Source: Bacteroidales bacterium UBA3834
Lineage (GTDB): Bacteria; Bacteroidota; Bacteroidia; Bacteroidales; P3
Length of the DNA: 64,000 bases
Direction: 5' to 3'
NCBI GenBank assembly: GCA_002392965.1
Contig: DGIA01000006.1
Span: 62,001 to 126,000 of the forward strand
The position numbers and the translations under genes were made by a program. The first letter of the stretch is position 1. The number at the start of each line of letters is the position of its first letter. Below the pieces are notes generated by a model. The model did no database searches and had not been told where the DNA came from. It was given only the letters and a program-made list of their open reading frames with translations. Of the stretch, positions 41,594 through 51,400 are shown one piece after another.

Positions 41594-44260
41594 TTAATAA
41601 ACAACTACTCGACGGGCAGCTCTGCCGTCGATACGAACCATATAGACACCGGCAGCAGGCAGGTTCAACGATGCACCGTCGAAGGCGTCGGAACTGTGGA
41701 GACAACGGCCGCTCATATCAAAAAGCTGTACCGAACGGCCATCGGCACCGACAATGACGAGGCGACGACCCTCGACAGAGAGTACTACATCTTCAAGCTG
41801 TAATTCAACGATACCATTGGGGCTGGGTACGTCGCTGTCGGGAATGATGGCACGAATCATCCAGCTGCCGTAAAAGTCGTGTTCGGACAGCGGGCTCCAC
41901 GTGCTGCCACCATTGGTGGAAAGCATGGCGCCGTTGTCGTTGCCGCACCATGTAGCCATGGCGGCAGGATGGCTGGCTGCAGGGACCTTGAAGGTCACCC
42001 ACAGGGGCTTGCTACGGTCGATGGAAATTGTCGAATTGAAATTGAGAGTAATCCAGCTCTGGGTGTATTGGCTTCCGATGGCGACCGAGCCGGAGTAAAT
42101 TTGTTCCTGCGGTGCATTGTCACCCCCCTGGTAGAGGGTGATGGTGTAGGTACCGGCAGCCACATGATAATAGACGATGCTGCTCAATTCGGGATGTCTG
42201 GTCAAATCGGCTGGGGTAAACTTGATGCCCCACACAAAATTGCTGCCTGCTCCGAGATTACTCTTGAACTTGCCATTGTCATAATGGAGGGTATCCACCC
42301 CGAGGTTGTCATAGACAGCCGTATAGGTCTTATTGGAAGCCACTGTGATTTCACGTGGGTTATCTGTGTTGTTGTCCTGCCATTTGACAAAACGATAACC
42401 GTTGTTGGCAAAGGCATAGAGAGTGTCGGTGCTACCGAAAACAAGGTTTGATCCACCACCGTTCACATGGCCATGGGTGGGATTATCGGGCGTGCCGGTG
42501 ACGGTGTAGGTGACAGGTCCGATGCCGCCCGTTGCAGCACACGGCTCGGGGATGACAACCACCTGACCGGCCGATAAACCGGTATTCTCGGCATGACTGA
42601 AGAAACAGACACCGTTGGAATTATTGATAGTGAACGCACACTCGTTGTCGTAGGAACCGCTTACCCAACTGACTACAATCGTGTCGGGGCAGACAGAAAC
42701 CACTTCAGTGGCCTGACTGCCACTGACCACTGTGGCGGTGCCATAGACGGTGCCGCGGAGTGAAGTAAAGACAAGTTGTCCTCCTTCCCATCCGTCACCA
42801 TAACGATCGGTCATATTGATTGACAGTTGGCACATGGCGCTCGCATTGCATGCAAGCTGCGACACCTGCAGGCTGACACTTTCTGTACCTTGGCTGAAGG
42901 TCACCGTAGCCACACGGTCATGGGCGGAATTGTTGGGCGTGGCCGAGATGCTGACGGTGGACAAAGCACCGTTACCACTGCCAGTGGCGGGAGACACCGT
43001 CACCCAAGATTCATTGCACGAAGCTGTCCACGAATCAGCGTTGGTGGCATTGCTGCTCACAGTCACCGTGGCGGCAGTGCCTGTCTGCGGCAGCAGAACA
43101 CTGCTCGACGAAAGACGCAACATGCCGGAAGGCTGCACACCGATGACAGCCTGGTTGCCTATATTAAAGGTATTGCTGCCATTGGTACCCGTACCGCCAC
43201 CAGCCGGATTGAGGGCTCCCATAGTGAAATAGCCGTCATAGTAGCCACCCCATCCCCAGTTGATACAGAACTGGCTGCTGGCATTATAGCCATGGAACAC
43301 GAAGGCATGTCCTGCGGTGTTGTCGAATCCTGCGTAAGGCACAGGACGGCCTGCGTCAATCTCGTCTTTCAGCAACTGCACCCATGCCGCGTCGGTATAG
43401 TTGCTTTTACTGACTCCCTGCAGAGTGGGACGATAGTCAAAATAATTCTTCAAAGCATTCTGCACGCAATAAGTATTGGCGCCGCCGATGAGCGGTGCCG
43501 CACTGCCGTCATATCCATATTCCATCTCGACAGAGACTCCCACATGGTAGCACAGGGTAGCCACTGCATTGACTTGCGCCGAACTACTGCCGCCGCTAAG
43601 GCTGTTGGGCATGTGGGCCCAGTCATAGTACGTCGAGCCAAAGTTGGCACTCTCGGTTCGAAAACTACCAGCATAGGAATGCGATCCTACTCCCACAGGA
43701 GGGTAGTTCCAGTATTTCATCACCTGGGCCATGGCGATGGCAGAGCATCCCGCAGGGGTATTGGGAGGACACAAATTGTTGTAATAAGGACTCTGATTCC
43801 ACGTGGTGGTGAGCATCGGGGCCACAGCTTGACTGGGTTGTGGTTCCTCCCACGTGCCACTGAGAAGCATCCTCCACTTCGACTGGATATACTCACTGGA
43901 CTGGGCACGCTGTTCCACCAAATAGTCTATTTCTTCTTCATACTGATTGAGCCAGAAACGCACATTGTCGCCCATCTCGCCGGCAGGATGACCCACCGAA
44001 TAGCCGAGCACAGGATAGGCACAATCGTCAGCACTGACGATGACAAAACCTTTCCCTTGGTCTATATCAAAGATATAGAAGCGGTCGAAGCCGGTATTCT
44101 CCACCAGTCTGACATCTGCACTGACACGCTCACAACCTTTGGGGAGGTTATGCAACCAGAAGGTCTCGGCCACACGACGGGCCTGGTCAAGGGACACCGG
44201 TGCTGCCAATAAAGTGGCGGCACTGACAGCCAAAACAACAGCTAATAATGTTTTCTTCAT
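41594..44260 (-). CDS. C10 family cysteine peptidase with BACON and T9SS domains
   Basis: The 888-residue paralogue of the next gene. The signal peptide (1-19) is followed by a propeptide and a peptidase domain with the nucleophile in Ala-Gly-Cys-Ser-Ala-Ile-Ala-Met-Ala-Gln (about Cys168), the His in Ala-Gly-His-Ala-Phe-Val-Phe-His-Gly (about 317), and Ile-Asn-Trp-Gly-Trp-Gly-Gly. After it come a BACON-like beta domain (about 390-475), a beta-sandwich, an InlB-B-like module (about 595-650), a lectin-like region and a type A sorting domain. BACON domains are thought to bind mucin or carbohydrate. The gene starts 75 nt after atpG behind a terminator, and no promoter motif is visible in that gap. 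Confidence 0.92.
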   Translation of the reverse strand: MKKTLLAVVLAVSAATLLAAPVSLDQARRVAETFWLHNLPKGCERVSADVRLVENTGFDRFYIFDIDQGKGFVIVSADDCAYPVLGYSVGHPAGEMGDNVRFWLNQYEEEIDYLVEQRAQSSEYIQSKWRMLLSGTWEEPQPSQAVAPMLTTTWNQSPYYNNLCPPNTPAGCSAIAMAQVMKYWNYPPVGVGSHSYAGSFRTESANFGSTYYDWAHMPNSLSGGSSSAQVNAVATLCYHVGVSVEMEYGYDGSAAPLIGGANTYCVQNALKNYFDYRPTLQGVSKSNYTDAAWVQLLKDEIDAGRPVPYAGFDNTAGHAFVFHGYNASSQFCINWGWGGYYDGYFTMGALNPAGGGTGTNGSNTFNIGNQAVIGVQPSGMLRLSSSSVLLPQTGTAATVTVSSNATNADSWTASCNESWVTVSPATGSGNGALSTVSISATPNNSAHDRVATVTFSQGTESVSLQVSQLACNASAMCQLSINMTDRYGDGWEGGQLVFTSLRGTVYGTATVVSGSQATEVVSVCPDTIVVSWVSGSYDNECAFTINNSNGVCFFSHAENTGLSAGQVVVIPEPCAATGGIGPVTYTVTGTPDNPTHGHVNGGGSNLVFGSTDTLYAFANNGYRFVKWQDNNTDNPREITVASNKTYTAVYDNLGVDTLHYDNGKFKSNLGAGSNFVWGIKFTPADLTRHPELSSIVYYHVAAGTYTITLYQGGDNAPQEQIYSGSVAIGSQYTQSWITLNFNSTISIDRSKPLWVTFKVPAASHPAAMATWCGNDNGAMLSTNGGSTWSPLSEHDFYGSWMIRAIIPDSDVPSPNGIVELQLEDVVLSVEGRRLVIVGADGRSVQLFDMSGRCLHSSDAFDGASLNLPAAGVYMVRIDGRAARRVVVY

Positions 44261-44277
44261 GTTTCTCTATCAAACAA

Positions 44278-44317
44278 ACAAGTGACCCCCGACTGAATGT
44301 CAGCCTCGGTCACTTGT
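44278..44317 (-). terminator. Terminator of the atp operon
   Basis: A 10-bp perfect stem (44278-44287 with 44308-44317) with an inner 4-bp stem is followed on the minus strand by TTTGTTTGAT. It lies between atpG and the first C10 peptidase gene. Confidence 0.75.
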
Positions 44318-44335
44318 CTCGTGGTTATTTTGTTT

Positions 44336-45211
44336 TCATCCTTTCAGAGCTTCGGAGCCGCTCACAATCTCAATAATCTCGTTGGTGATGGCAGCTTGGC
44401 GTGCCTTGTTGTAGTTCAGTCGCAGGTCTTTGAGCAGTTCGGTGGCATTGTCGGTAGCTTTCTGCATGGCTGTCATGCGGGCTCCGTGCTCGGCCGCCAA
44501 CGAATCCAGCACCACCCTGTAGAAAGTGCTCCGCAGGGTAAGCGGAATCATCTCGCGCATGATCTCCTCTTTCGAAGGCTCGAAAATATAGTCGTTCTCC
44601 ACTTTTCGTCCTTCATTCTCCGCTTTCGGCTTCCCACTTACCGGCAACCACTGCTCACAGGTAAGTACTTGTGACAGCGAATTTTTAAACTGGTTATAGA
44701 CCACCTCCACACGGTCGATGCGCTGAGCGGAGAAGTCCTCCATCAAGCTGTCAGCTAACGTAGCCACCGCATCGAAATCGGGATTATCAAGCAATCCATC
44801 ATGGCTGCCGACCTGCAAGTCTTTCTGTCGCACCAACATTTCAGAGGCCTTTTTCCCGATAGCCACCACCTTGATGGTCACCTCCGGCTGGCCTCGCCAA
44901 TAATCAATGCGCTGCTGCGCCAGCTTCAATACATTACTATTGAAAGCGCCGCAGAGCCCTTTATTGGATGTAACGACCACCAGCACCACCGCATGCACTG
45001 GTCTTACACTATGGTAGGGGGTCTGAACTCCGTCGCCGGTATCAATGTCGGCGATAATCTCTTGCAGTTGGGCTGCATAGGGTCGCATACCGACAATGGC
45101 GTTCTGGGCACGCCGGAACTTGGCGGCAGACACCATCTTCATGGCCGAGGTAATCTGCTGTGTCGAGCTTACCGACGCTATTCGCGTGCGAACTTCTTTC
45201 AGGTTTGCCAT
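44336..45211 (-). CDS. atpG: ATP synthase F1 gamma subunit
   Basis: The 291-residue central stalk subunit. The N-terminal helix Arg-Ile-Ala-Ser-Val-Ser-Ser-Thr-Gln-Gln-Ile-Thr-Ser-Ala-Met-Lys-Met-Val-Ser-Ala and the C-terminal helix Met-Thr-Ala-Met-Gln-Lys-Ala-Thr-Asp-Asn-Ala-x-x-Leu...Tyr-Asn-Lys-Ala-Arg-Gln-Ala-Ala-Ile-Thr form the rotating coiled coil. Its ATG overlaps the atpA stop by one base (TAATG), indicating translational coupling. It is the last gene of the atpE-F-H-A-G operon. Confidence 0.97.
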   Translation of the reverse strand: MANLKEVRTRIASVSSTQQITSAMKMVSAAKFRRAQNAIVGMRPYAAQLQEIIADIDTGDGVQTPYHSVRPVHAVVLVVVTSNKGLCGAFNSNVLKLAQQRIDYWRGQPEVTIKVVAIGKKASEMLVRQKDLQVGSHDGLLDNPDFDAVATLADSLMEDFSAQRIDRVEVVYNQFKNSLSQVLTCEQWLPVSGKPKAENEGRKVENDYIFEPSKEEIMREMIPLTLRSTFYRVVLDSLAAEHGARMTAMQKATDNATELLKDLRLNYNKARQAAITNEIIEIVSGSEALKG

Positions 45212-46788
45212 TATTTATACCTTTCTGCTGTATCCAATGCCAGTGCCTTCATGGTAGCCAGGTCGCCATCAATCAGCTTGCCGGCGCGAAGGTTGGCCAT
45301 GATGTCGGCGTGGTCTTGCTTCATCAGGAAGAGGAAGGCCTTCTCGAAATCGCGGACTTTCTCGACGGCCACCTTTTGCAACAGACCGTTGGTGCCACAG
45401 AAGATGATGGCCACCTGATCCTCAACAGGCATGGGGCTGTACTGCGGCTGCTTCAGGATTTCCACATTGCGCACACCCTTGTCGAGCACCGCCTTGGTGG
45501 CGGCATCAAGGTCGCTCCCGAACTTGGAGAAAGCTTCCAACTCACGATACTGAGCCTGATCCATCTTCAGCGTACCGGCAATCTTCTTCATACTCTTGAT
45601 CTGGGCCTTGCCACCCACGCGGCTCACCGAGATACCCACATTGATGGCCGGGCGCACACCGCTGTTGAAGAGGTTGGTCTCGAGGAATATCTGTCCGTCG
45701 GTGATGGAAATGACATTGGTGGGGATATAGGCCGACACGTCGCCTGCCTGGGTCTCGATGATGGGCAAAGCCGTCAGGCTGCCGCCTCCTCTCACCTTGC
45801 CCTGAAGCGAAGCGGGCAGATCGTTCATCTGGGCGGCAATCTGGTCGTTCTGGATAATGCGGGCGGCACGCTCCAGCAGACGGCTGTGCAGATAGAACAC
45901 ATCGCCAGGATAAGCCTCGCGTCCCGGCGGGCGACGAAGCAACAACGAGACTTCACGGTAGGCTACGGCCTGTTTCGAGAGGTCGTCGTAAATCACCAAG
46001 GCGTTACGACCCGTATCGCGGAAGTATTCACCGATGGCGGCACCCGCGAAGGGTGCATAGAACTGCATGGCAGCAGGGTCACTGGCTGTGGCGGCCACCA
46101 CGATGGTATAATCCATGGCCCCCTTCTCCTCGAGGGTCTTCACCAGGTTGGCCACCGTCGAGCCTTTCTGTCCGCAGGCCACATAGATGCAATATACCGG
46201 ATCGCCGGCATCGTAGTTGTTCTTCTGATTGATGATGGTATCGATGGCGATGGCGGTCTTACCCGTCTGACGGTCGCCGATGATGAGCTCACGCTGGCCA
46301 CGTCCGATGGGAATCATCGAGTCAATGGCCTTGATACCGGTCTGCAGGGGTTGATCCACCGGCTGGCGGAAGATGACACCCGGAGCCTTGCGTTCGATAG
46401 GCATCTCGCACAATTCCCCTTCGATGGGGCCTTTGCCGTCGATAGGCTGACCGATGGTGTTGATCACACGGCCCAGCATGCCCTCACCCACGCGGAGCGA
46501 GGCAATGCGGCCGGTGCGTTTCACCGTGTCGCCCTCGTTCACCGTACTCACCTCACCGAGCATCACCACACCCACGTTGTCCTCCTCCAGGTTCTGCACG
46601 ATGCCCTGGTCGCCGGTATCAAACTCCACCAGCTCTCCACTCTGGGCATTGTTGAGGCCATAGACGCGGGCAATACCGTCGCCCACGGTGAGCACCGTGC
46701 CCACTTCCTCCAGCTCAACGTCCAGATTGACGTCGGCCAGTTGTTTCTTCAAGATTGCCGATACTTCGGCAGGCTTAATATCTGACAT
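45211..46788 (-). CDS. atpA: ATP synthase F1 alpha subunit
   Basis: The 525-residue alpha subunit has the P-loop Gly-Asp-Arg-Gln-Thr-Gly-Lys-Thr (171-178). It also has the Pro-Ile-Gly-Arg-Gly-Gln-Arg-Glu-Leu segment just before it and the alpha signature Pro-Ala-Ile-Asn-Val-Gly-Ile-Ser-Val-Ser-Arg-Val-Gly (about 375), which holds the catalytic arginine finger. The length is normal. The catalytic beta subunit gene atpD is not in this operon segment. It starts 6 nt after atpH. Confidence 0.98.
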   Translation of the reverse strand: MSDIKPAEVSAILKKQLADVNLDVELEEVGTVLTVGDGIARVYGLNNAQSGELVEFDTGDQGIVQNLEEDNVGVVMLGEVSTVNEGDTVKRTGRIASLRVGEGMLGRVINTIGQPIDGKGPIEGELCEMPIERKAPGVIFRQPVDQPLQTGIKAIDSMIPIGRGQRELIIGDRQTGKTAIAIDTIINQKNNYDAGDPVYCIYVACGQKGSTVANLVKTLEEKGAMDYTIVVAATASDPAAMQFYAPFAGAAIGEYFRDTGRNALVIYDDLSKQAVAYREVSLLLRRPPGREAYPGDVFYLHSRLLERAARIIQNDQIAAQMNDLPASLQGKVRGGGSLTALPIIETQAGDVSAYIPTNVISITDGQIFLETNLFNSGVRPAINVGISVSRVGGKAQIKSMKKIAGTLKMDQAQYRELEAFSKFGSDLDAATKAVLDKGVRNVEILKQPQYSPMPVEDQVAIIFCGTNGLLQKVAVEKVRDFEKAFLFLMKQDHADIMANLRAGKLIDGDLATMKALALDTAERYK

Positions 46789-46794
46789 ATTCTC

Positions 46795-47352
46795 TTACAG
46801 TTTACTTTCGTAATCGTTCTTCGCGAATTCAGCGCGCAGTTTGCGTATCTTGGTACGCAGACGGGCGTCGTACATATTGTGGTCGAACTCCAGCTTGAAT
46901 CCGCCAAGCATGTGCTCGTCGGTATGGTCGTGGAGTTCCACCTGCTTGCCGGTATATTCGGCCACCAAGCGCTCCACCTCCTTGCGGGCCTCGTCGTCGA
47001 TGGGCTGGTAGGTCACCAAGTCGCTGAGCACGATGCCCTTGTTCTCGCGGTATAGGTTCAGGTAGGCCTCGCTGATGCCACGCAGGTTCACCGACCGTTT
47101 CTTGCGCACCACGAACCGCAGGAATGCCATCGTCTCCTCGCACACCCGGCCGGCAAACAGGCCCTCGATGACGGCGGTCTTCTTGTCGAACCGTATCGTG
47201 GGATTGGCAAACACCACATTCAGCTCACGGTTCTCGGCGCACACGGCACCCACCGTCCGCATGTCCTCGGCCACACGTTCCATCACCCCTCGCTCCGTCG
47301 CCAGCATGAAGAGCGCCTTGGCATAGTTGTTATTGATGCGGTAGTCGTTCAT
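46795..47352 (-). CDS. atpH: ATP synthase F1 delta subunit
   Basis: The 185-residue subunit links F1 to the peripheral stalk. The N-terminal Tyr-Ala-Lys-Ala-Leu-Phe-Met-Leu-Ala helix and the C-terminal Gly-Gly-Phe-Lys-Leu-Glu-Phe-Asp-His-Asn-Met-Tyr-Asp-Ala-Arg-Leu-Arg-Thr-Lys element (about 148-165) are the family markers. It sits between atpF (24 nt) and atpA (6 nt). Confidence 0.95.
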   Translation of the reverse strand: MNDYRINNNYAKALFMLATERGVMERVAEDMRTVGAVCAENRELNVVFANPTIRFDKKTAVIEGLFAGRVCEETMAFLRFVVRKKRSVNLRGISEAYLNLYRENKGIVLSDLVTYQPIDDEARKEVERLVAEYTGKQVELHDHTDEHMLGGFKLEFDHNMYDARLRTKIRKLRAEFAKNDYESKL

Positions 47353-47376
47353 CTTGTATTCAATAACCAGTTACCC

Positions 47377-47877
47377 TTAATTCAGCTTCATCAGTTCAAG
47401 CTCCTTCTGTATCAAGGCGTCGGCCTTGGGCTTGTCGCTCAGCTCGGCACGGATCAGCTTCTCCGCAATCTCGATGCTGAGGTTGGCGATCTGGTTCTTC
47501 AGCTCATGCATGGCCTTGAGCTTCTCGTACTCGATGTTCTCACGGGCGGCCTCCACGATGCGGTCGGCTTCGGCGGTCGCCTTGGCGCGGGCCTCCTCCA
47601 CCACCTGGTCGCTGGCCTTGCGGGCGTTGCGCAGCATCTCGTCGCGCTCCTGCTTGGCCTGGCGCAGCAACTCCTCGTTGTGCGCCACCAAAGTCTTCAT
47701 CTCCTCACGGGCCTTGGCGGCCTCGCCCAGCGACTTCTCGATGGCCTCCTCGCGGCTCTTCAGGCTCTTGAGAATCATCGGCCATCCGAACTTGATCAGG
47801 ATGAATGCCAATATGCCGAACGACACGAGCATCCACACAAAGGTGCCCATGCCGGGATTTATCAATGGATTGTTCAT
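47377..47877 (-). CDS. atpF: ATP synthase F0 b subunit
   Basis: The 166-residue peripheral stalk subunit has one N-terminal membrane helix (about residues 10-28) ending Lys-Phe-Gly-Trp-Pro-Met-Ile-Leu-Lys-Ser-Leu. A long charged amphipathic helix rich in Ala, Glu, Lys and Arg follows (30-150), as expected for b. It begins 79 nt after atpE; this short gap shows no promoter. Confidence 0.96.
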   Translation of the reverse strand: MNNPLINPGMGTFVWMLVSFGILAFILIKFGWPMILKSLKSREEAIEKSLGEAAKAREEMKTLVAHNEELLRQAKQERDEMLRNARKASDQVVEEARAKATAEADRIVEAARENIEYEKLKAMHELKNQIANLSIEIAEKLIRAELSDKPKADALIQKELELMKLN

Positions 47878-47956
47878 CAGTGTTTAGTGTTCAGTGAAAC
47901 CGTTTTCCTTTCAAAGGGGACGGCCAATCGCCGTCCCCATGAGTGGTTAGTGTGTG

Positions 47957-48214
47957 TTACTTGAGGACAACCAGCAAGCAGCACACGACGGCGAAGAAGG
48001 CAACACCTTCCACCAGGGCGGCCGCGATAATCATCGTCGAACGGATGTCGCCACCGGCCTCAGGCTGACGGGCCATACCCTCCATGGCACCCTGACCGAT
48101 CTTGCCGATACCCAGACCGGCACCGATAGTGGCCAGACCCGCGCCAATGGCGGCTCCCAGATAACCCGTGGCAATGTTCGCCACAGCCTGCAATGCAATC
48201 AGTAATGTAGTCAT
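47957..48214 (-). CDS. atpE: ATP synthase F0 c subunit
   Basis: The 85-residue proteolipid with two membrane helices forms the rotor ring. Helix 1 has the Gly/Ala-rich Gly-Ala-Gly-Leu-Ala-Thr-Ile-Gly-Ala-Gly-Leu-Gly. The polar loop has Ala-Arg-Gln-Pro-Glu. The ion-binding carboxylate is Glu69 in Leu-Val-Glu-Gly. The Gln and Ser/Thr ligands of sodium-type rings are not evident, which favours protons. It is first in the operon; atpB, which usually precedes it, is missing. Confidence 0.96.
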   Translation of the reverse strand: MTTLLIALQAVANIATGYLGAAIGAGLATIGAGLGIGKIGQGAMEGMARQPEAGGDIRSTMIIAAALVEGVAFFAVVCCLLVVLK

Positions 48215-48302
48215 AATGCTTTTAATTTATGTGTGTTAAATATTTTTCTTTCATTTCCTTTGCCTTCCGCTACCCACAGGCCACACGAATGCAAATCGGG
48301 TG

Positions 48303-48310
48303 CAAAGATA
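48303..48310 (-). promoter_or_regulatory. -7 element of the atpEFHAG operon
   Basis: TATCTTTG followed by C on the minus strand lies about 90 nt before atpE. No clear TTG at -33. The leader of roughly 80 nt shows no strong structure. Confidence 0.55.
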
Positions 48311-48364
48311 GACATTTTTTCCGAATTAAATGTTAAAACCCGTTTTTTTCTTCACCACAATACG

Positions 48365-48398
48365 GCAGGGTGCCCCGCCATCCGGCGGGGCACCCTGC
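48365..48398 (-). terminator. Strong hairpin after the giant surface protein gene
   Basis: A 15-bp perfect, GC-rich stem (48365-48379 with 48384-48398) with a 4-nt loop, 25 nt after the giant gene's stop codon. A T-tract appears only about 17-25 nt downstream on the minus strand. Confidence 0.75.
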
Positions 48399-48422
48399 TC
48401 CTTCCTGTGTTATGTATCAGTG

Positions 48423-51400
48423 TTACTTCACGATGAGCTTGCGCACCGCAGTACCCTGCTCGCCCACTATGCGGACGAAGTAGGCACCCTGGGCGTAGCC
48501 CGTGAGGTCGATAGTCATACTTTCACCCGTGGCCAGCCACTGGCCGCAGCTGCGGCCGTTGAGGTCAACCACATTCACCGTGGCACCCGTCTCGAGGCCG
48601 GCAAGGGTCACCTGAGTACTGGCAGGGTTCGGGTAGAGCACCACCTCGCTGCCATACACATCGTCGATACCGCCGAGCTCATAGAAGTAGGCCATCAGGT
48701 CAATGTCGCTGTTGACCACAATCTGACGCACCGAGTGGGTGTCGTTGTCGCTCCACTTGGCGAAGTAGTAGCCCTCGGCAGGTATGGCCTTGATGGTGGC
48801 CGTGGCACCCTGCTCATAGGTACCCGCACCTTCCACCGTACCGCCGTTGTTGTCGTTCTTCGTCAGGGTGACAGTATAGGTCACACCGCTGCTGGCCGAC
48901 GTGGTGAACTGGAACTTGGCCGTCCAATCCGAGGAGACTCCTTCAGCGCAGATGGCGCGCACATACACATCATACTCCGTCTCGGGATCCAAGCCGGTGA
49001 GCGAAGCCGTCGTGGTGTTCTCCACCACCACCACATCGCCCGTGCTGGTGCTGATATCCACACCGTAGCGCACCTCATACTGGGATGCCGTACCGGCCCA
49101 TGTGATGATAGCCGTGGTGGCTGTCACGTTCGGAGCCTGCACGTTCGTCGGAGCGTCGCAGCTGATCGGCGTCAGGGTAACCATGTTGCTCCAGTCGCTG
49201 TAGTTATCCGTTCCGCAGACGGCACGCACCTTGATCTCATAGTCGGTGCCTGAATAGAGGCCGGTGAGTGTCAGCGTGGTGGCATCGTTGACCAAGATAT
49301 TGCTGTCGAGCGTGCTGTTGTGCAGGTTGACCTGGAAGGCAGTCTGGCCTTGTTCGCCAACCACCCAGCCAATCGAACCGCCGTCGAAGGTGATGTTGGT
49401 GATGGTCAGGCCGGTGGGAGCGTAGCACGGGTGAGTCGCCGTGGTGACCGTGACGGTCGTCCAGTCGCTGTAGCTGTTCTCACCGCAGACGGCGCGGACT
49501 CCGAGAACATAGTCGGTACCGGGCTGCAGGTTACTGAAGGTGTAGGTGTTGCCTGTGACACCGGTGCCGGCGGTGGATTCCACCCAAGTACCCTGCACCA
49601 TTGCCACCTCATAGCTGGCTGCATTGGTGGGGGTCCAGGTCAGTGTGGCCGTCGTCTCCGTGGTGGTGTCATAGACAATCTCCGGAGCATTGCATACCGT
49701 GCTGACACCGCAGTCGATGAGTTTCATCACGACACGGTACTGATAGCGGGCCTTGGTGCCGGCAGAATTTGGAATGTTGTTGATGTCAGGATTATCACTG
49801 TCACTGTAGAAGGCGAAGGTCTTGTACTGCGAAGTGGATGTGGACTTGAAAGTGTAGCTGGAGGCATCATACTGGCCCGAGTTGTCATCGACAATGACCA
49901 TCAGGTTGCCGCTTCCGCTATAGTGGAAGGCCGTATCGAGTACAAAGTAATTCCATCCTTGGCTGCAGTTCAGCGGACCATGATAGACTTTGAGAGCCGT
50001 GGCCGTGTTGAGCGGCTCGGCATCAGAAGCAGTGGTACCGGCAAACTCACTCTTGGTCGTGGGCTGTATCCAGATATCGACATTGGTCTTCTTGGTCATT
50101 GCCGTTGCATAGTTGTAGTAGTAGCCTATCGTGGTGATGTCAGAGATACCCGTCAACTCGGTGCTGTCAATGATAGTCTCGGTGAGGGTGTTTTTCCAAA
50201 GGTTGTTGACTGGCGAAGCGTAAGTTGTCGTCGTGCTGGTCTCGTCTCCAATAGTGGCCACACCCGCATTCTGGCAGAGAGCCGTGGTGAAGGTGGCATA
50301 ATTGCTCCAGTAGCTGACCGTGGTGTCATCGCATATCCTCCTCACACGCACATTGTACGTGGTACTGGCACTCAGGCCGGTGATAACGGCGGAAAGGCTC
50401 GTCACCGTGTCGTAGTGGTCGGTACCTGTGGTGCCTGCCGGACGGTAGTCAACTACATAGGTACCCGCCGTGTCACCCAACCAGTGCACGGTGGCAAAGG
50501 TGGAGTTGATGGCATCGACCGTCACGCTGTCCGGGCGCTCGCAGGTCTGCATCGTGATAGTGATATCGTCGATGGCGGGGGCTATATTGAGATAGGCCGT
50601 GTCAGCCGACACTGCGTTGTTGAAGTGCAGGAAGGCCACACGATGCACACCGGAGATATTGTCAAAGAGCACTGTGTGCGTATCCCAGGTCGTGTCGCGA
50701 CGGGCATGTACAACGCCGAAGTGACCCCACGGACCCTCCAAATAGGTATTGGAGGCTACGGGGATGTCGGTCGGGTCTTCCAACAGCACCGTGACACCGT
50801 CGTAGTTGCCGGTGTTATGGCCGCCGCCGTGGTAGCGGAAGCTCACCTCGAAGCTATGAGGCACCGGTCCGAAGTCGATGTCGCGGTAAGCTGCGCTGTT
50901 GGTCACCTGTGCACGCAACCACGAATTGGTGGATCCGTTGTCGGCGCTCAGGTACATGACGTTGGTGGTATCGCCCGCAGCCATCGTACCACGATACCAC
51001 TTCGCGTTGTTGTTGCTGATGGTCTGCCAATTGGCCCATTCGGCGGCATCCTCGAAGTTGTAGGTGTAAGGCACCGTGGCGGGCACCATGGCAGTGTTGA
51101 AGCGGTAGGTTGTACGACTCCAGTCGCTCTGCTGGCCGCCGGCGCAGATGGGCGCCACACGGTACTTGTAAATCGTGTTCGCCGTCAGGCCCGTCAGCAC
51201 GAAGGGATGGCTGTTGGCCGTCACCTCAGTCCAGTTGTTGCTGGTATCCTTGGCATAGCTCACCACCCACTGCGTCGAGCCGATGGTGTCAGCCCAATCC
51301 AGCACCACGCTGTTCTGCGTGGCATCTTCGGCCGTGAGGTCGAAAGCACGCGGGCAGGCCGACATCTGCTCGATGACAATGTCGTCAAGATAGATGTACT

